Origin: Trichobilharzia szidati | Taxonomy: Eukaryota > Platyhelminthes > Trematoda > Strigeidida > Schistosomatidae | Direction: 5' to 3' | Assembly: GCA_944472155.2 (NCBI GenBank) | Contig: OX235279.1 | Location: 144,308,920 to 144,372,919, forward strand | Length of the DNA: 64,000 nucleotides | The notes under the pieces: generated by a model | What the model was told of the DNA's origin: nothing | Databases searched by the model: none | Seen by the model: only the letters and a program-made list of their open reading frames with translations | Position numbers and translations under genes: made by a program | Shown: piece by piece, positions 32,180 to 43,825 of the stretch | Layout of the letters: every line of letters begins with the position of its first letter | How positions within the stretch are numbered: position 1 is the stretch's first letter

Positions 32180-33480
32180 AGCTGTAAACCACTACTGGAT
32201 GACGTGAGTAGTATACAGCTATTCGTTTCAGCTTGTCAGTAATATACAGGCTTATTCGTTTATGCTTGACTTTCTGATTACCATTTATAATACCAAGCCG
32301 ACCACATTGTTGTGATCAGGATAATTTTAGTTTCCTAGTTAAACTGTGGTGAAATCTCACCTCGAATGATGTAAATTCGAAATTCTATTTAAAGTGACTT
32401 ATCATTCGTTTGTGAATATACTCTAATCGTCTCCCTCATAATCAATTAAAAAGACGTTTTCAACCTTATATTAGATAGTATAAACGTTAAATTAGTCAGA
32501 TCTTCAGTAAAAATCTGTTGAAAATTTCCCCAGCTGTGATTTGCCTATTTCTTAATCTAGGTAAAATTAATGTATATTTCGATTTGATAGTTTTTATTTT
32601 CTCCGAATCTCCCACTTATGATAGACAGTGTCATTAAATTAGATCGTTGAAATTAAACTCGATCAGTGTTTATTAGTGTGGGTTATCAGCCGGTTTTCGT
32701 GTTAAACACGTGGACATCATCAATAGGAAATAGATTAAATTACAGGTGTTATCAACAGGGTGAATTGTAGTAATGATCTATAATAATGACGATAATAGTA
32801 ATATAATCACTTTATTCCAAAAACTAATTATTAATATCATTATTATGCGGAATGGAAATTTCAGGGTTTGAACATATACGCAACAATTTAGCTCCTTTTG
32901 TAAACATATAAATACATACTATAATGAAAATAATAAAACCACAAAAATTGAAATGCAATGAATAATCAATAAGTAATATAATAAATAATATATGTAATAA
33001 TTATTCGTGTTATATTTTGCTGTTTATTTACTGATTTAAAAAGTTTACCAGTTCTTTTCTTAATATGGTATGGTTGAGTTTTTATATTTAGTTGGGAAAG
33101 CATAAACCACTATGAAATTTCTCCTGGTTTTATCCGAAGAAAGGGGAAAGTTGTGAATCAAGAGGATGTTCGGTAACAGAAAAAAATAACTTTGGCTAAC
33201 TGATTGCCGGAATCGATATGTTTATCAACAACAGTGTCAGTTAGTCAGTTGAGTCAAAGGTACACCACCAAACCTACTTACAGCCTTCAGTGTTCTGCGA
33301 CATAGCCTTTTTTGAGAAGTCCGGGGAGAATAGTTGGGGGGGAGAGAACACTAAGGAAGGATGGGTCGAATACATGAATCAGTAAACTGTAAGAGAAGAG
33401 GGTGAGTTATGAGAGAAAGTCTCAACTATCTCAGAAATCAACAATACATGAAACGACCGAAAAAGACTAGAAGAGGAACT
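32180..33480. other. No gene; one short retroposon tail
   Basis: About 32797-32895 is a copy of the ACTTTATTCC...GGAATGGAAATTTCAGGG repeat. The rest is AT-rich without recognisable motifs, apart from a G-rich run near 33335. Confidence 0.4.
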
Positions 33481-33489
33481 CATAACAGG

Positions 33490-34925
33490 ATAGGAAGGCA
33501 AAGTACCCGAGGATTGGAAGAAAGGATACTTATTCAAACTACCAAAGAAAGGAGACTTAAGTCAATGCAAGAACTGGCGCGAAATTATGCTCCTGTCCAT
33601 CCCAAGCAAAATACTAAGCCGCATCATCCTAGAGAGAATCAAACATGCCCTGGATGAAAAGCTTCGACCGGAACAGGCTGGATTCAGGAGAAACAAGTCA
33701 TGTATTGATCAGATCGCCACATTACGGATCATCATTGAACAAAGCTTAGAATGGCAGTCACCTCTCTACCTCACTCAACTTCATCGACTTTGAAAAGGCC
33801 TTCGACGGCGTCGATCGAGAGGTGATTTGGCAACTACTCCGCTACTACAGGGTGCCACCGACAATTATACATCTCATCCAACAATTGTACGACAACGCAG
33901 CATGCCAAGTAATCCACAACGGGAAACTTACGGAACCCTTCGAAGTGAGAACAGGAGTAAGACAAACTGGCTGCCTACTACCGCCAATGATTTTCCTGAT
34001 TGCAGTAGACTGGATAATGCGACAGACAGCGGACAGCGAGGAAACAGGCATGAAATGGACTCACACAAAAAACTTGGAGGATCTGCACTTCGCTGATGAT
34101 ATATGTCTGATTTCCCACAAACTGGAAGATACGCAAGTGAACAGGCAAAACGTTGTCCGAAGAAGCAACAAATATAGGACTTCAGGTGAATATAGAGAAA
34201 ACAGAGGTGATGAAGATTCCTGGGCAACACCACCGACAGCAACAACGACAACAGACAACGATCAGCATAAATGGGAGGAACCTGAAAGAAACAACCTCCT
34301 TTACCTACCCACCGAACTGGGAAGCATCGTTTCAACTACAGGCGGAACTGACGAGGATATCAAAGCAAGAATCGGGAAAGCGAGACAAACTTTCATTACT
34401 CTCAAGTTTGTGTAGAGGTCAACAGCACTCAGCATCAAAAATAAGATCCCGATTTTCAACTCCAATGTGAAGTCAATGCTACTATACGGATCAGAGACTT
34501 GGTGCGTCATAAAGAGCATCTCAAGCAAACTACAGACTTTCATTAACAGTTGTCTTCGCTCAATACTCAAGATCAAATGGCCAGAAAAGATCAGCAACAG
34601 AGATCTCTGGCAATGAGCGAAACAACCAGGGAGCGATTGTGAAACAAATAGGCAGGAAGAAATGGAGATGGATTGGCCATACTCTGAGGAAACCATCAAG
34701 TGAGTGACATCACTAGACAAGCCATTGCTCGAATGGAACCCGAAAGGGAAGCGGCGAGTTGGTCGTCAGTGCGAGGGTGACTTGGAGGAGGTCATGTGAA
34801 GAGGAGATGAAAACGTGTGGGCAGATATGGAGCCGGGTGAAGACTCTAGCAGAGAACGGAACTCAATAAAGACGCATGCCTGAAGCCCAATGTTCCTCTA
34901 GGAATTAAAGGAAACAATAATAATA
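33490..34925 (+). mobile_element. RTE-like element, 5'-truncated, best preserved RT of its family here
   Basis: The copy starts at GAAGGCAAAGTACCCGAGGA (33497), the same point as 20177 in the longer copy. The RT reads LSRIILERIKHALDEKLRPE, QAGFRRNKSCIDQIATLRII, a frameshift, FIDFEKAFDGVDREVIW, IHLIQQLYDNAACQVI, TGVRQTGCLLPPMIFLIAVD and LHFADDICLISHKLED. F-A-D-D is intact, unlike the 18.6 kb copy. A stop breaks the thumb at 34415. The tail ends AATGTTCCTCTAGGAATTAA with AATAATAATAAT. Confidence 0.85.
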
Positions 34926-35640
34926 ATATTCTATCTATTCCCTATAACAGTACCATCGATACTATAAGAAGCATGAAACTGAGTCAATCCATACAAGTCT
35001 TGTCCACATCTGCAGCAAAAATTATCAGGCGGACACTTGAAGGTGTTCAGTTTAAGGCTATTTGAATAATACCACTTGTTAACCTCCGATAAGAAACTAA
35101 TCATATGAAAACAATCCAATGCAGAAATTACTGGGACAGAAATTGTCAGATCACCGGCGTATTTAATGAAATTCGCTTTGGAAGAATATGAAAGGTGTTA
35201 CAAAAGAAATGGAGAAAGCAAAGAACCCCGAGGCACACCAGTTTCTGTTCGCACAGCAATGGAGCGCTTCCCACTGAAAGTAGTATTTTGTTTTCTACCT
35301 GTGAAATAGGAAGACAGCCACCTTGTGACTCAGGACTCAATGCGTACTGAAAACAGCTTGCTTAGTAAAAGTACCCTAGGAATAGAGTCAAAAGCAACAG
35401 TGTAGTCTCCAAAGGAGGCGCCTTTATCAAGGCAAGAAACAATACTGTGTCGAAGTACAACGGCAGCATCTAAAGTGCTTGTTGCATTATAAAAGATCAA
35501 TTTAAGGCATTTACATCAAAATAAGCACCAGTAAAAATTCCCCTTTTATTTGCAAGCTGATTAAAAAGTTGGTCAGAGTGAATACGTTCTAACTTATAAT
35601 TAATTTCCTCAATTTCTTCAGTTTTGATTAAAAAACTACT
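34926..35640 (-). mobile_element. Jockey/CR1-type RT fragment
   Basis: Minus strand from 35640: LERIHSDQLFNQLANKRGIF-like text, LDKGASFGDYTVAFDSIPRV, LSSYFTGRKQNTTFSGKRS, TETGVPRGSLLSPFL, FIKYAGDLTI and FLSEVNKWYYSNSLKLNTF (35119-34931). These are RT motifs in the right order; Y-A-G-D replaces Y-A-D-D. It abuts the poly-AAT end of the RTE copy. Confidence 0.75.
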
Positions 35641-35799
35641 GAAATGAGTTAGATGTATTGACTTTTCAGTATATCGAGAATAAACAAATCTGCATTATCG
35701 GAAGATATCATTTCAGTCCACATGTTCTTATTAGCTACAGTCTACCTGAAGCTGCGACGGTTATCAAAAAATAAATAAAAGTAACGCACCTTAAACGCT

Positions 35800-36015
35800 C
35801 TTATTTCATTCCTTGAATTCTAAGTGGAACGTAGAGTTTCAAGCTTTCAAGTTTTGTTAGCGGTGATGTTTTCTCTTGCAGGGTGAAGGTGAGGTTGCTG
35901 GCCTCACCCCCAACTATTCCTCTTTTTCCCAGACTTAATACTGGTTGGCGAATTAGGAGGGGTGTATCGGTTGGAAATGGATATTGAACAGTCTGGGTGA
36001 CTGGTGAACATCCTA
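35800..36015. repeat. Dispersed repeat shared with 46.68-46.87 kb
   Basis: Both places have the order AAC(GTAGAG/ATGGGAC)TTCAA, TTTTGTTAG/TTTTAACAG, TTTTCTTGC, GGTGGC/GGTGAGGTTGCTGGCCT, and a CACCC(CCAA/AAGC) block, then CAGACTTAATACTGG or its counterpart. It may be the end of an unnamed retroelement. Confidence 0.4.
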
Positions 36016-36074
36016 TCATTGAGTCACTGGAGTGCAATTTTTAGAAGAATCAAAAGTGTATGCATAAAACTATA

Positions 36075-36295
36075 TGCTACTGATTGACCGAGATGAGTAG
36101 TTGTATACCGCTCATATCAACCAGTAGTGCCTGCTAGCCAGGCAGATTGAAGTGATCTAAACACCTGACGATCGTTTCGCTCGGTCAGGGCGGAGCTCAT
36201 CGGTGGTGTGTACTCGGTTTTGAAGAACCCAATTTCTAGCTTTCTTGGTACTTGGGCAAACTGGCTGATATCAGTAGCACACAAGTACTCATCTC
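36075..36295 (+). repeat. Dispersed repeat, family also at 41.79 and 50.59 kb
   Basis: CCGCTCATATCAACCAGTAG, GCTAGCCAGGCAGATTGAAG and GGTGTGTACTCGGTTTTG recur, diverged, at 41810-41860 and 50620-50720. It holds a self-complementary stretch (CCTGACGATCGTTTCGCTCG). No coding capacity. Confidence 0.5.
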
Positions 36296-36299
36296 AATC

Positions 36300-37460
36300 G
36301 ATAAATGCTACATAGTTTCATGCAGGTATGCTTGCTATCTTGATTATCACTTATGCTATCAATCAGATAACATACTATGGTCGGAATATTTGGATTTCCA
36401 AAGGAGACTATTGTAAAAATTTCACTCCCGGAACTGTGTACACGGCAAATTGCTGACTAATTTTCAAATTTTCAATCCAAAATCCAAATGTTACGATTTC
36501 TAGCTCTTCACAGAGTCAAATCAATTCAAATCACCTTAACTATGACTACCTACTTAGTTGAACTGATAGTGCATCGAATAAAATTCTTCTTCGATATGTT
36601 ATGCAGTTCGTGTAGTTCACTTTAAGTTAATTAAAAAAAAAGATTTTCGCGTCTTAAGTGCCTGCTTGTTATAGAAAAATCTTCGCAACCAACTAATCCC
36701 AGCTGTCATCAGGAATGATAGTTATTTCACTCATAGAAGTTTGAAATTATTAGGTAAGTTGTTATCGAGAAGGGCAGTGAAAGATTAGCAATCAAACTAG
36801 CCAGTTCAGCAAAAACACAACACCAGCAAAAATATTAACCCTATACTTGCTGTGACCAAAACTGGATTATTATGGTCTGAACGCAAAGAACTGATCTCTG
36901 CGTTTCACTATACAACTGACAAAACTTCCTTGAGACACACGCATTGACGAATCACTCCAAGGACAGGACAAAGACTTTAATTCTGTAATAATTTTGCAGT
37001 TTTATTCAACAATAATAACACCAAAATCTCAAAATTACCTCAACCCACTAATGATAAGTTTAAACTTTCACTCTAGTCAGCTTATCTTTCTCTGAATTAA
37101 CTAATTGGACATAACGATGTTTTCAAGTATCAGTTCTGAAAAGACTAACATATTACCTTCAAAAAGAAAATTGATGTTACAGGTGCAGTAGTGGTTATGC
37201 TTCCGATGATTTGAACAGCTAATACGGTTTAAATTAGTAATTCATTATGGTTTGAGTGGGAAAAAACAATGCTGAAGAAGCGGAAAAGGGTTGTTTCGGT
37301 GTTGTTACTCTGAGAAAAATACCCTATTCCAAGTCTTTCGTATTCGTGCACCTTATATTTCCTTATGATACTGAACACGTGCCGATGACCTCTAGTTATT
37401 ATGACACGTTTTGTACTTCCCAATGAATGGAAAAACAAAGTAATAATGTCATATAGAAGA
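36300..37460. other. No feature recognised
   Basis: AT-rich sequence; short frames on both strands carry no motif I can name. Confidence 0.35.
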
Positions 37461-37464
37461 AAGG

Positions 37465-37535
37465 GTGTTCAGAGAAGAGTTAATTTTTTCACAGATTTTA
37501 TTCTCAAGCTGTACAATCTCATGTACATGGTAAAT
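37465..37535 (+). repeat. Copy of the Penelope/Gypsy shared terminal segment
   Basis: GTTCAGAGAAGAGTTAATTT and ATTCTCAAGCTGTACAATCT closely match the complement of 6675-6745, at the 3' end of the deleted Gypsy element, and less closely the terminal repeats at 47.1-49.1 kb. Confidence 0.55.
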
Positions 37536-37954
37536 TATCTTAGTAACAAAGGGGAACGTTTCCAAAGATGCGTCATTAGAACTGTAATTTTTAGATGGCA
37601 AATTACGTAATGTAAAAAACGTTAATCGAGTAGAAACTATAAACAACAAAGTGTTTCAGGAGGAGCTGTGATCAATAAATTCTTCTTTAGCCTATAAATT
37701 TAGAAATCCGTGAATTTTAGAATGCAACAGTCAGTAAAGGCAAGTCAAAATAATATCAGAAACTATATTAGGGTAAAATTAAAAGATTGAGTAATGGTCC
37801 CATAGTTCTCACTGTCATTCAGATGCACATAGAATGTACCGTTACATTTAAATTATTGACACTGATTAAAAGTGTAGCACAAAGCCTGCTGAAGCGAAAA
37901 TTACTATGGACTTTATTCAGTGGGTGGTTTTAGATTAAATTCAATTTTAAGATT

Positions 37955-38120
37955 TTCGTCGCAAAGCGATGAGTTCCATTTCGAAACTTCAAGGTCCCGC
38001 AGTTTGATCCATGACAGGGTCGTGGGTGAGAACTCATGAGGAGTCCTCACATAGGACGAAACAATTGTCCAGTGCTCCCTGGATTTCAGTGATCATCCTA
38101 AATGATGATGGTTTGTGAAG
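37955..38120 (+). repeat. Sm-alpha-like SINE with hammerhead-ribozyme-like core
   Basis: CTCATGAGGAGTCC (38033-38046), a short loop, then AGGACGAAAC (38052-38063) reproduces the conserved C-U-G-A-U-G-A, stem II and G-A-A-A-C order of schistosome hammerheads, with one change in the first core box (CUCAUGA). It is followed by TTGTCCAGTGCTCCCTGG, typical of this repeat family. The upstream part has a poor tRNA-like B box. Confidence 0.6.
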
Positions 38121-38464
38121 AAAATCTAACAGTTCAATTGTGAATACCCTGAATTACTTTACAAATCACTGTGTCTTTGTAAAGTAAGATGAAGAGATCC
38201 ACCACTAATCACATTTATTCTCTCAATTTGAAAAAAACATTTTCACAGAAATTATGCTGTGCTATGGTATCTGTCAACTTCCTAAACATTTCATAGGATT
38301 AATTTTGAGAAATGAGTTTTTGAAGTCTCTAAAACCAAAGAAATTAAAAACAGAATCCAACTGACAAAAGGAATGGATACACGAATAACTGAATCTAATT
38401 TTCCTAATGATGTAAGCCAGCATGTTTTCGAATATTTCATATTGTGTTAGATAAGACCTTTATG

Positions 38465-39350
38465 GATATTCTGTCACGTAACTGTGGTGGACTGGATTGT
38501 GCGTCATACTGTGAGTGGGGAATGATAAGAAAGGAATATGTTGGACCGATGAGAAGACTTCGGGAGATCTGGATTTCGCAAATTATTTTTGTTTAATGTC
38601 ACACAAACCCGAAGACTTGCAGACGAAAAGCAACAAACTGGCTGAAGAGGCTGGCAGCGAAGACAAAACTCCAGGTGAACATGCAGAAGTCGGAGATGGA
38701 GGTGATGAAGATACCCAAGCATCAACAGAAACAGCAACAACAACCAGCACCAGTCACTATCAACATAAGAAATTTTAAAGGGGTGGCTTCCTTCACTTAT
38801 CTAGGGAGCATTGGGTTAACTCCTGGCGGAACGAATGAGGATGTCGAAACATGAATCGAAAAGGCAAGACAGACCTTCATCACTCTGAAATCAGTTTGGA
38901 AATCTTCTGTACTCCGCAGCATGAACAACAAGATTCGGAGTTTTTACACCACTGCCAAGGTCACTTTTTCTATTTTGGCCATCTGCCTTAGCTGGCTCCA
39001 TATAGAAGATGAAATAGCCAGCCGGCCAGAAAGAACTCGCAACAAGAAACTCTGGATGGCTGGAACCAAACAACCAAGAGCCGACTGCTCAACAAATATG
39101 TAGGAGAAAATGGAAATGGATCGGGCATACATTGAGAAGACCGTCGAATGACATCGCGCATAATGCAGGCCATCCCTCAAGTGGAATCCCAATGGGAAGT
39201 GCCGAGTAGGTCGTGAGTGCGGGAGTGACATGGATGAGATGAGAGACTATGTGGAATATTGGGGCCACCTGAAGAGGACGGCAGAGAAGATGTGTTGTTG
39301 AAGGCCTATACTCGATTCGAAACCCAAGGGAATATTAGTAGTAATTATCG
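38465..39350 (+). mobile_element. RTE-like element, RT thumb and tail, same subfamily as 31.3 kb
   Basis: It opens with DEKTSGDLDFANYFCLMSHK, the RT catalytic box region with F-A-N-Y in place of F-A-D-D, followed by PEDLQTKSNKLAEEAGSEDK. A tail follows with TCGGGCATACATTGAGAAGA and ends GAAGGCCTATACTCGATTCG, AATATTAGTAGTAAT. Confidence 0.75.
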
Positions 39351-39369
39351 CTTGGAGAGTAAGTGTCGA

Positions 39370-41095
39370 TCATTTAGAGATAAAAGGTCAGTTTGTACTT
39401 CTTTTCGTTCACACCAAGGACCTGATAGCATCGTCTAAATATGAATCAGAGAGGTTTAAATGCAATATTGTTAATTGTTGTCATCGGCACAATAATGCCA
39501 AGTCTGGCATGAAACGCATGCTAACGAGAGAAAATAGAGAATCAGCTGCCATTATGATGAAGAGATGTGGTTATATTCAAATTATGAGTACTTTTCTTGT
39601 TGATAATCCAAAGTTTCAAAAGTTGGTTATTAATTAAAATTTGGATGAAGCTGAAGACAGTAATTTTGTTGAGACTTTGAAGTCATTAGTAGGTGAGAAT
39701 TTAGTTGAGTAATCTAAATTTGGTGGCATCAAACCCTGTGGAGTTCATACATCTACCAATGGTCCAAAAGCAATGAATTCTCCTACGCCCAACTCTGGAT
39801 ATTTCATATTCACCATATCATTTAAATACTAAATAGCTGGTCAATTTACTGGAGCTTCTACATGTAGAGTTGGTCACATTTCGTGTAAAAGACATGTTAA
39901 ACATTGTCAACAACATTAAAGATATGAATTTATCATATACGAATGTGTTACCTTTAGTTGTGGCGTCACTATTTACCGATGCCCCTCTTGTCAAAACAGT
40001 GGACATTACATGTGAGTGTTTTGTAGAAAAAGAAGTAAACGCTGGGTTTACACCTGCGAGATTTACAGAGTTGTCGTTAAAATGCACGATGCACATTATT
40101 CAATTTGTGTTTTATCGACAGACAGATCGGGTTACAATGCGCTACACACCTTTGATCGGTTGTCAGCAGATATCTGTTAGGTATATTTAGTGAATGGTCT
40201 TCAGAAAGAGATGTTGAATAAACTTGAACGTTGTTGTAGTTATGTTGACGAAATGTTGAACGTTTATGATGAGAATTTTGATAAATAATACCTTATCCAA
40301 TTCTTTATAATATTTATCCAGCTATTAGATTCAACTGCAAAACAGAATATCAAGGTGGCATTTCTTTTTGGATGGGATGATACAGAGAGATATATACAGG
40401 AAATTTATATGGAAACAACGATGCATCCATTTTTATAGTTTCAAAACTACACAATGCATAAGAACTTTAATTCATTGTCTTAGTCATAGAGTTGAACGTA
40501 CATCTTCCGATGACTATTTGAAGATTAGATATGGTACAAAATAGTCATACTAAGAATTTCGTAAAAAGGCATACACCTGAAATTATCGATAATGTAAGCA
40601 AGACAAAGTTTTATCTGAGAGTGCGATCCAACAGCTATATATCTACTGAAAGGACTTTCATTGCCACAGAATTACACGTCAGTTACTCAACTAAACCTAC
40701 ACATACACTGTGCATTAAAAATAAGTTACTAATCATGGCCACATCAATCTATGTCAACAAATGTAACTGACCCTGTAAAAGTAGTTGTATGGCCTTCACT
40801 GAGAGGAAATTATCTTTACGCACTAATGAATTGTACCAGTTTGACTAGGAAAGGAGTAACCACATCAATAAATAGCTCTGTCTTATCTCATTTAGTGCAT
40901 AAAGTTTGAAAATTATCAGGAGAGGTTTCTGATAAACTTGTGCAGAATTCTAAAACCTCATTTCAGATTGAGAAAGGCACCAAGGATTTTGTCAAGAAAG
41001 ACAATGAAAACTTCGCAACTAAACCACTCAGCTCAGAGAACACAACTACACCAATAAGGTGGACACTGCATCAGAGTAGATGAGTCATTTACAAC
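39370..41095 (+). mobile_element. Penelope-like element, heavily decayed RT and nuclease
   Basis: Plus strand: FGGIKPCGVHTSTNGPKA (39720) stands at the Y-G-L-P-K-x-H-K position; 39870-40190 has NIVNNIKDMNLSYTNVL, FTDAPLVKTVD and FYRQTDRVTMRYTP; then CSYVDEMLNVYDE (40235) where Y-V-D-D is expected. Connector pieces continue to 40530-40770, and nuclease-end pieces such as VLSHLVHKV and SFQIEKGTKDF to about 41030. The end (41025-41090) matches the inverted terminal repeat at 2195-2240, so it belongs to or abuts that family. Confidence 0.7.
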
Positions 41096-41344
41096 CGTAT
41101 GCGAGGTGGCAAATAATCTTCAGGTGTTGATTTGTAGGGATTTGGTTGGTTGCAGGGTTTCATCATGAGCTGACATTGGTTGGAGAACTATTGGAAAACC
41201 TACGAGTGCCGGACACCTGTTTTGTTCCAGTTTGAGATTCTCCACCAGTACTCACTCCCTGGGAGGGAGGGCGAGAACAAATACTTGCCAGTGACATTCG
41301 CCATTGGTCGCGCTATATTGTAAACTGGTAGAAGTTAAAATTAA

Positions 41345-41500
41345 TGCATCATTGGATAGAGTTCAAGTGGTCTGCAACCCCACCTTGTAACCCGAGAGTC
41401 CCCGATTCGAATCCTGGTGGTGTGTGTGTGTACATTTGAAGAGTCCGAAACTGCAACGAAACATCTGTCCAGTACTCCTAGATTTTCTAATGGTTCTGTA
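41345..41500 (+). repeat. Sm-alpha-like SINE copy (tRNA-like B box, ribozyme-like remnant)
   Basis: CGATTCGAATCC (41402-41413) fits a Pol III B box. Downstream, GAAGAGTCC ... AACGAAACATCTGTCCAGT keeps the stem II start and G-A-A-A-C box of the hammerhead repeat, but the C-U-G-A-U-G-A box is gone. Confidence 0.5.
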
Positions 41501-42061
41501 ACCGATATCAGTTCACTTAATCTGCCTAAAGGTATCCGACTAAGTCTCCTTGCCATAACTAAGGCTATTGTGATCAATAACAACAAAGCTAACCTATATG
41601 TGCAAAAGGGTACATGCATGGCCTACCATAAGGCTATCAGGGACTTAATTTACGATCAACACCGTTCAAATAGTGAGACTTCACCGTAGTTTCCTTTAGG
41701 AATCAGATTATTTAGATCGCCACAATGTGCGATCTGTTTGATACTATAAATGGTAATGCAGAATGCAGCACATTTGCATAAAACTGACTGATTGGAATGA
41801 GCTGTTGCTTACCGCTCATATCAATCATCAGTGCTTGCTAGCCAGATCGGGTGAATTCCAACACAACTTTCCGGGTGGTAAGCATAAAAAGTAATAGTAG
41901 ATTATTACGATCCTCAGAATAACCAGCAATCCAACGATCACAGGTTAATTTATACGCGCAGAGGGATTCTGTGGTTCACCTTGTATTACTTTGGTAATTG
42001 GTTGTTTCTATTTTTACTATCTCATTATTTTGTCCCATCCAATTACTCTATACATAGTAAT

Positions 42062-42191
42062 CTTCATTATGGATAAGATTTTATTTTGATAAATCACACA
42101 GTGTTACACAGTAATATTAACTGATGACGTTTCGAGCACAAATTATTGCTCATAATCATATCAAGTTACTCACACAACTTTTTTTTCCTTC

Positions 42192-42233
<42 letters not shown>

Positions 42234-42542
42234 GGAACTATAAGAACATTCGTCTTATTTCTCATCTAATTGTATCTGATCAATAACACTCATATTATTA
42301 TCTCTGAATGTACATTATCTCATATTCATTTTTATCCAAATATCTAGTCGATTCCATACATATATATATAAATGAAGGAAAAAGTTGTGTGAGTAACTTG
42401 ATATGATTATGAGCAATAATTTGTGCTCGAAACGTCATCAGTTAATATTACTGTGTAACACTGTGTGATTGATCAAAATAAAATCTTATCCATAATGCAG
42501 TTACACTCTACCACAGTGCCCAAGTTTTATACTTATATCAAT
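42062..42542 (+). mobile_element. Internally deleted Penelope-like element: inverted termini only, 8 bp target duplication
   Basis: The left end (42065-42225) is the inverted complement of 42375-42505: TGGATAAGATTTTATTTTGA, CTGATGACGTTTCGAGCAC and so on. The middle has a TA repeat (about 42198-42235). The right end finishes CCCAAGTTTTATACTTATAT as in the 11.1 and 56.2 kb copies. ATAGTAAT stands on both sides (42054-42061 and 42543-42550). No coding sequence remains. Confidence 0.82.
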
Positions 42543-42559
42543 ATAGTAATGTTGTTTCC

Positions 42560-43820
42560 AAGTCCACCCATCATTGTTTTGCCATTATTTCATCCGCTGT
42601 CATCCCATCATATCTGCTAAAGCTTAACTGCCCTCTCAGAAACAATGGTAACAATATTATTACAAACGATAAGTGTATATCTTGTGTATAACGAATGATT
42701 AGAGTCTTTCCTTTGAAACACACACACAGCGCGGATTTAAACTTTTTTTTTAATCAAAATATAGCTTTCAATATATTGTAGGTAGTTAATTATTTAAATT
42801 CGCATGCAAAAACATACCTACTCCGATTGTTTAGCGGAATTAAAATTAACTAGTCTGAAACTTGATCCATCGATAGGTTGTAGGCGCGTAATGCTTAGAC
42901 GTCTCAGCTTAGGAAAAAACCACTCCTCTTGTGATTGTGGATATTACGTAGTTAAGGATACAATCATCTTCGAAATATATTTATGTATACAATTTCAGAT
43001 ATAGAATAATAATTGTTTGACTTTCAGAGTACCACCGTGAAACGAGAATACACCCGAATTAATCTTATTACCTAGGTAGGTAAGTTCAAAATTATTTTCC
43101 GTGATAATAAATTCAACTCTTATTCTATTTAAAAATATTGCTGTTCTGAGCATTACTCCCAAGTAATTGAATCGTTTAGATTTAAATTTTTCTTATCAGT
43201 ACTTGAAGTTAAGATAAGCTGCTGGTTAAGCAGCTGCTAGATTGAATGGGATTTAGTAAGGGCGATTAAATGTTGTGCGATAACAGCACATTCAGTCCTT
43301 TACCGACCTGTAGATAATAGCAGAAAGTTCAATTAAGTCGACTTTAAGTGTCCAATGAAAATACAATCGATTATAAAATAATGATAACCAATGAAAAAAG
43401 CTTTGCAAAACAAAAAAGAACTGACTGGAGAAAATCAAATGTATTACATATAAATCGGGTACGTGATTCACTGATTCATTTGAATACAATGGATGAGTAC
43501 TGTTCAGTGTGAAGTAAGTGCAGCTGTATATACGATTTTAAAATACACCACTTTTGTAAGAGGTTGATTGTAAAAACATTTCATTCTACAAATATTTTTG
43601 TTCGATAAGACGAAACCTTGTGTTTACCGATAATTAAAAAAGAAAAAAACAGTTCAGTGAATTCTCAGAAAGTGTAAAAGTGCTGTTTGGCTTAGTTATA
43701 TGACTACAGTGTCCACATGATGGTTAGGCTTTTATCGAAACTAAATAATGCAAAAGTTCACTTGACATTTCGTAACTAGTAAATTTCCGTTAACATACTT
43801 ATATACAGACAACTGAATTA
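42560..43820. other. No feature recognised
   Basis: AT-rich sequence without protein motifs or repeat matches that I could establish. Confidence 0.35.
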
Positions 43821-43825
43821 CATAA

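Noticed and set aside
33928..34720. Long minus frames of 135 and 139 codons
   Set aside because: Antisense shadows of the RTE RT and thumb at 33.8-34.7 kb.
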